DNA of 64,000 nt from Dromaius novaehollandiae. Its lineage: Eukaryota; Chordata; Aves; Casuariiformes; Dromaiidae. The notes beneath the pieces are model-generated. The model was not told the origin of the DNA. It saw nothing but the letters and a program-made list of their open reading frames with translations, and did no database searches. Each line of letters begins with the position of its first letter. The first letter of the stretch is position 1. The position numbers and the translations under genes are program-made. This document shows, in pieces, positions 59,099 to 64,000 of this stretch. The DNA lies in NCBI RefSeq assembly GCF_036370855.1, contig NC_088101.1, forward strand, positions 7,013,501 through 7,077,500, in the 5' to 3' direction.

Positions 59099-59268
59099 CT
59101 AAACAACAGCCCCCACCCACCTCCTGGGCTCCAGAGTCCTTGGAGACCCCCTCAGGCACTCTTGGGCCTACAGCCAGCAGCCAGAGCCCCACTGAGCCCC
59201 CCCCCAGCACAGGCCTCAACATCACAGCAAGGCTTCAATGTATTCGGTCACCACATCTGGGCACTCAC

Positions 59269-59390
59269 CTGAGAGTTCCTGCAGCTCCTGCATGGTCTGA
59301 CGCTCCTCACCTGGGGGTGGATGTTCATGCTCCTCACGGAGGCTCATGGCTGAGCATTTCTGACTCCTTGTTGCACCGCCACGGCATTGC
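59269..59390 (-). CDS. Candidate first coding exon, unidentified
   Basis: Minus strand: acceptor CAGCACAG, then ATG at 59347 in good context (GCCATGA) giving MSLREEHEHPPPGEERQTMQ and ending QELQELS before a consensus donor (CTCTCAG/GTGAGT), phase 1. Upstream in the minus direction lies the CpG island at 59.8-60.6 kb, which could be its promoter. The next exon was not found. Confidence 0.35.
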
Positions 59391-59737
59391 CTGTGCTGAC
59401 AAAAGCCCCCGGTGAGGGCCCGATAGCAGAACTGCAGCAAGGACACGGCCCTGCCAAGCAGGCGTTCCCAGCTCACGTGCCCAGCCCTGAAGCCCTGACC
59501 TCAACGTGCTGGTAGGGCAGCGCTCAGCCAGCCCGGCAGGCCCTGCTGGGGCCCGTGAGGCTGCCTGGGGCTGCCGGCACAGCCGGGGGGGCTGGGGCTC
59601 GTTCCCATCACCTGCTCAGAGATGCCGGCTGCGACACACCCGTGTGCGGGAAGTGCTGGCCCTCACTGCTGGGCTCAGACACCGAAAGGCTTGGTCAGTC
59701 CAGCCGCAGGTGCCCCAGCGCCTCGCTGCAGCCTCCT

Positions 59738-59790
59738 AGAGAAGAGAAGAGAAGAGAAGCAAAGCAAAGTGAAGTGAAGTGAAGCGAAGC
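59738..59790. repeat. AGAAG / AGTGA short tandem repeats
   Basis: GAGAA units change into AAGCA and GTGAA units over about 50 bases. Confidence 0.85.
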
Positions 59791-59809
59791 ACCTGCTGCG
59801 TTGCCCCTG

Positions 59810-60560
59810 CCCAAACCCGCTAACGGCCCCGACCCCCCCCCCCGGCCACAGTGCCCCCCGCACCCCAGCAGGCGGCCGAGCCCCGGGGGCCCGCGGAGCC
59901 CCTGGGCTGGGACCGGCCCCGGGGAAGCTCCCGGGCTTGAGGGGCGCCGGGGCCGCCCCTGGGGCCCCCGCTGCCCTCGGGGCAGGGCCCGCCCGGGGAG
60001 GGGGGGGGGGGGGGGCTCCGGGGACCGCCGCGGCCTGGGCACCGCGGAGCGCCGCGCCCGCACGGCCCGGCCTTGCCGCCGAGGGCGCCCTGGGCGGCGC
60101 CCCAGGCCTGGCCGGGCCCGACAAGGAGCCGCGGGGCCCCGCCGCTGCCGCCTACCTGGTGCTGCGGGCCGAGGGGCGGGGCGGAAGGCCCGTAACGGCA
60201 GCCGCGGCGAGGGGCGCCGGTGCCGGCCGCCGCGTGGGCGCCTGGGTAGCGGCGGCGCCGTCGGCGCCGGGTCCTCCCCGCCACCAGGCGACGTTAGAAG
60301 CGCGGCGGGCCGCGCCCGCTGAGGGCAGCGAGGGCCCGGGTTTGGTTGCCCCCCGCCGCGGCCGGCTGCCCCTGGCGCCGGGGCCTGGTGGCGCAGCGCG
60401 CTGCAAGGCCTCGCCGAGCCGCCAGGCAACCTGGTGTCACCGCCCCCCGGTCACTCGCTGCGACGCTGCAAGCGTCAACGGCGACGCCGGGGGGCAGCAG
60501 CCCCCCGGGCCACTGCGCAGCCGGGACCCGGCAGAGCGGCACCCGCAGCCGCGACGGGGT
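59810..60560. promoter_or_regulatory. CpG island
   Basis: Very high CpG density over 0.75 kb with G-runs at 59998-60016. Likely a promoter; candidate minus-strand exon at 59.3 kb lies 0.4 kb away. A plus-strand AATAAA at 61195-61200 could end a short transcript in the other direction. Confidence 0.6.
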
Positions 60561-60599
60561 CTGATACGAGGCTGCTGCACTGCTGGGACGTGGGGAGCT

Positions 60600-63500
60600 G
60601 GGTTCGGCTTAAACTGCTCTTACCACAGCTGTTTTGCTGCTGAGGGGAATATCTGGCTCTCGGGAAAGGTTAGGGAAGAGGCTGCGCGTGAAGTAAAGCA
60701 GCGAGGAAAAGAGACGGCCTGGGAGATTCAGCATCTGTCCTGCACAACAAACAGTTGTGTTTAAACACGTTAAACACGACTTGCGTGTGAGCGGAGGTGT
60801 GAGAGCTCATGCTGCTGTTCCCCACTTGCGGCCAGAGACGGCCATTTCCCACACAGTTACGAAAGTACCGGCATAACTTTATGCAGCACGATGGCAGCAT
60901 GCAAACTCCCTGTGGAAGCATTTAATTTGTGCTGATATGTTTTAAATAAGTAACACAGAAACATGAGACATGTAAGGAACACATTATTTAAAATTACGGG
61001 TTTTTTTCAGGCCCATATATTTTTCTGTTACTGATTTTCATTCAGTGTAGTTCAGCTTTCTGAAACTCTCAAATGGAAGGCATTTCCTAAGTGAAAAATG
61101 TTCCCGTTTTTTTATTAATAGCATACAGGTCATGTAAATAGAGAGGCTTATTTTCCACCGCCCTGCCCTTTTTTGCACACCTGCACAAAGCAAAAATAAA
61201 GTGTCTAAAAACCCTTACACAGTGTCATGCACTTGCTCTAAATGGGCTTAAATGACTCTACAACAGCACTGCAAAATCAGGGCATGCTACACCAAATTGC
61301 CTCAATTTTTCATCACTGTTCTTCACACCAAAGTTATTACATGTAGCTATATCTCTTTAACAAACAGAAACCATCATATATAGGAGTCTCAGTCAGCTCT
61401 CACATCTATAAGAAGACACATCCACCCTGTAACAGCAGGAAAGAACTATATCTGGCTTCCGCAAACACAGGTATTTAAATCAAGTGAGAAACTGCAGACA
61501 AAAAAAAATCAAGGTGGTGTGCTGCAGAGAAACCTCTCTCAGCAAGCCATCCTGCAGAGATTTAAGTTGCTCACTGTGGGATTTTATGATTTTGTTCCTT
61601 GAGGGAGCTGCTGATGTACCCTGGCAAAGTAATAATTTAAATGAAATTATTTATAAAACCCATTTTCACTATTCTTAAGCTTAGCAAGCAAAATCTTCCA
61701 TTTAAATCGTTGATTCTGATCTCAGTTTTCACTGGGAACTTGCTGTCTTTCTCATGACTGCAAGCTTGGCCAGAGCCGGCCAGACCTGTCGCCAGCCCCG
61801 CAGCCCTGTTCCCTGCACTGTGGAGGACAAGTAGCACATAGCTGAGCTGTGCTCTAAACAGGGTTGGGCCAAAGGGATGGACACAGGTGCAGAAAGAGAG
61901 GCTAAAAGACGGTCCTGGGTGTGCTACTTAGAGCCTGTTCTCTGAGAACAAATCTTTCCCTTTCACATGCTGTTGCAAGCCCCGCAGTGATTTCATAGCT
62001 GCTGCAGCTCACAGTTCTTATTTCTGTGCCAAAGCAGCCACGAAAGATCCTGGTGACAAAAAATAGTTCCCGCGTCGTTCATCCATGCCAAAATCATTTC
62101 CCTACAAGAAAAGGGTTAAACCTCATCTGTAATTTACACTAACAACTACTAAGGAATAGGACGAATAACCATATGTCTGAATACATGCACTTACTGTAGA
62201 GCTAAGGCCTTCAGCTAGCGGCTGCGCAGTGGGAGTATGCCATTGTGTCCCATCTCCATAATGGACTCCCAGAAATAGGTGCATTGGCCACTTTGAAAGA
62301 CAGCTCCCACCTGCAGCAGAAGCTGCTCCCGCCACTGCTGTGGCAGCAACACCACAAAGCCATTTTTTGGGAGGCACAGGGACAAAAATACCAGGAATCA
62401 ACTCCTGCCATCTCTTCCCACGGCCTTGAGAACGCTACTCGACCTTTCAGGTTTTTTTCCCCCATAAAACGGGGATGCTGTTGACCTGTGGAAGCACTCC
62501 ATGGCTGACCTGAAGCTTGTAAAGAGTTTGGTACTTACAAAATCCTGTAAGCTGTCAGTGTGTTATCAGCCCAAGTTAAACAAACACTTACTGTTTGCTA
62601 GTACCAGTAATACCAAGAGACTGTCCTTAGCAAAACATGTCTTAAAAGAAAAAAATAATAGATCGAAACTAACACCAGGATGGTCAAGACATAGGAAAAG
62701 AATCAGTGGAGAAGGAAATCTTTTTCTTTCTGCTAGCTCTGATTTAAGCATTCTAATTTTCTTCTTTTGAAAAAGAACGCTATGATGGAAGAACACTAAA
62801 AACATTAGAGTGATGTCTCCAAGTGGCTAAAATCACCTTTCTATGAGATTTTGCTGCTTCCAGAAGCTCCCACACCAAAGTCAATAATGCAATTAGACTT
62901 CTTTCCTGATTTCCCAGGGGGAATCACAGAACACCTTCTTGGGGCAAGACTTCACCTTCCACTATGCTGCACAGTGACAGGTGCTTCAGAAGGCAGCATA
63001 TGAAATAATCCATGGCCTTAAAATGTATTTCCATATGCATGTCCTGAAGAGCCACTTGCTTCACAGCCCCAAAGAAAACTGGTTAAGCCATCTGCCCATC
63101 TATTTCACCTCATCTATCTCATGAGTAAGCTACTTCAAAAGAGGGGGGCACGTGCTAGAGGGATCAAGGAACAGCATTTGGAAACTAGGCCAGGGAGAGG
63201 CACGTGAAAGCAATGTCTGGAGGAGGTTTGGCCGGAATTTATACCTGTGCTCCTGAATTCTGAATTCTGCAGTGCCTTGGGGATCTTACTGGGGATCCAC
63301 ATCGCCACAAGGATCCATGCACAAAGTGGCCACAAGGCTCAAGGCACAGAGCAGATTGCTGGACTGCAGCTGATTTATCACAGAACGGGGGAACAAAGCA
63401 TGAGGGGTCCAAAAAGAAACGTGGGCCAAACGATGTCCTGACAACTTCACTGCACAAGCAGTCCAGCAAGCCTACAAGTAGTCCCGATGATCTCAAAGGG

Positions 63501-64000
63501 GCCATTTCTGTTTCTAGCACCCAGTCCTCAGAAGATACAGTGTGCTTCAGCAACCCTGGAAGGTATTTCAACTGCACAGGTGTCTGCTGGGTGCCCAGCT
63601 GCCACCTAGGAATAACATGCTCCCTGCACATCTGTGCTTTAACTAACCTCCCTTTAGATTGGAAATGAAATTAAAGGTCACAGACAACAATCAAACGAGA
63701 AGCGTGACAACAGCTTACCAGAGCTGGCACGGTGCTTAGTTTCTCCTTTGAAACGGTGCCCATCCCTGAAGACAGCAGAAATCAGTGTTGGTTCACATAG
63801 CTCTCCACAGGCTTAGTAGCCCCAGAGTATACTCCTCTCATCAGCTTCTCTCTCTTTGTTCCTGTGTCTGCCAGCTCTTCAAAACTTCCACCATATCAAC
63901 CACTCCAAACATTATTCCTCTTCATCTCCATGTCAGGACAGTGAGGACACCTTAATGACTCTGACCCGCCTCACCTGGGACCACCACACACCCTCTCTGC
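60600..64000. other. AT-richer sequence, no supported gene
   Basis: Composition drops sharply after 60.9 kb. One polyadenylation hexamer on the plus strand at 61195. The longest open frame (63239-63631, minus, 130 codons) has no recognisable domain and no splice support. No satellite or retroelement was recognised. Confidence 0.4.

Noticed and set aside
59937-60764. 275-codon plus-strand frame
   Set aside because: Lies in a CpG island with Ala/Arg/Gly/Pro bias; stops being protein-like outside it.
1-64000. Bacterial-type features (operons, ribosome binding sites, CRISPR, tRNA clusters)
   Set aside because: The sequence is intron-rich vertebrate DNA; repeats present are minisatellites and segmental duplications, not spaced CRISPR repeats.

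Overview
The window looks like vertebrate, most likely avian, nuclear DNA. Many small exons are separated by very short GC-rich introns, there are several CpG islands, a gammaretrovirus-like endogenous element is present, and multicopy maestro HEAT-like repeat (MROH) genes dominate the first 32 kb. MROH expansion together with compact, GC-rich, repeat-loaded sequence fits a bird microchromosome; a crocodilian or turtle cannot be excluded from sequence alone.

Layout. (1) 1-14.0 kb, minus strand: MROH gene A. It begins at an ATG at 14011 and its 38 recognisable exons chain in one phase for exactly 1,508 codons before the gene runs off the left edge. (2) 14.8-16.4 kb: an internal pol fragment of an endogenous gammaretrovirus-like element, abutting a 60-bp stray copy of gene A intron. 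(3) 16.46-32.83 kb: a rearranged inverted duplication. Gene B (minus, 17.9-26.0 kb) and gene C (plus, 26.2-31.35 kb) are both 5'-truncated and stand head-to-head. B is also a direct copy of gene A's 3' part (about 1% different by eye over the first kilobase), and C carries a large internal deletion that keeps the reading phase. Each arm ends with a G/C-rich minisatellite and a CpG-island promoter. (4) 32.6-35.6 kb: a degenerate 40-60 bp tandem array, an AT-rich repeat and unassigned sequence. (5) 35.6-40.66 kb: a 5-kb almost pure polypurine tract with a G-rich core. (6) 40.7-53.8 kb: ordinary-composition sequence with a few splice-consistent candidate exons on the minus strand, an LTR-like patch and a 58-bp minisatellite that carries a splice acceptor. 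(7) 53.84-54.55 kb: a 168-bp satellite running straight into (8) an older, decayed MROH 3' fragment (gene D, plus, 54.8-55.7 kb), followed by the same CpG island - degenerate array - AT-rich order as beside gene C. (9) 57.9-64 kb: GC-rich then AT-rich sequence with a further CpG island at 59.8-60.6 kb and no recognisable protein family.

How it fits together. The recurrent block 'MROH 3' end - CpG island - degenerate array - AT-rich spacer' occurs three times: both arms (the left one cut short) and gene D. This suggests an old unit duplication followed by a recent two-step rearrangement. Shared B/C variants, and short microhomologies and a templated patch at the breakpoints, point to replication-template switching. 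The MROH genes encode HEAT/ARM-type alpha-solenoid proteins whose biochemical role is poorly known, so no pathway can be assigned.
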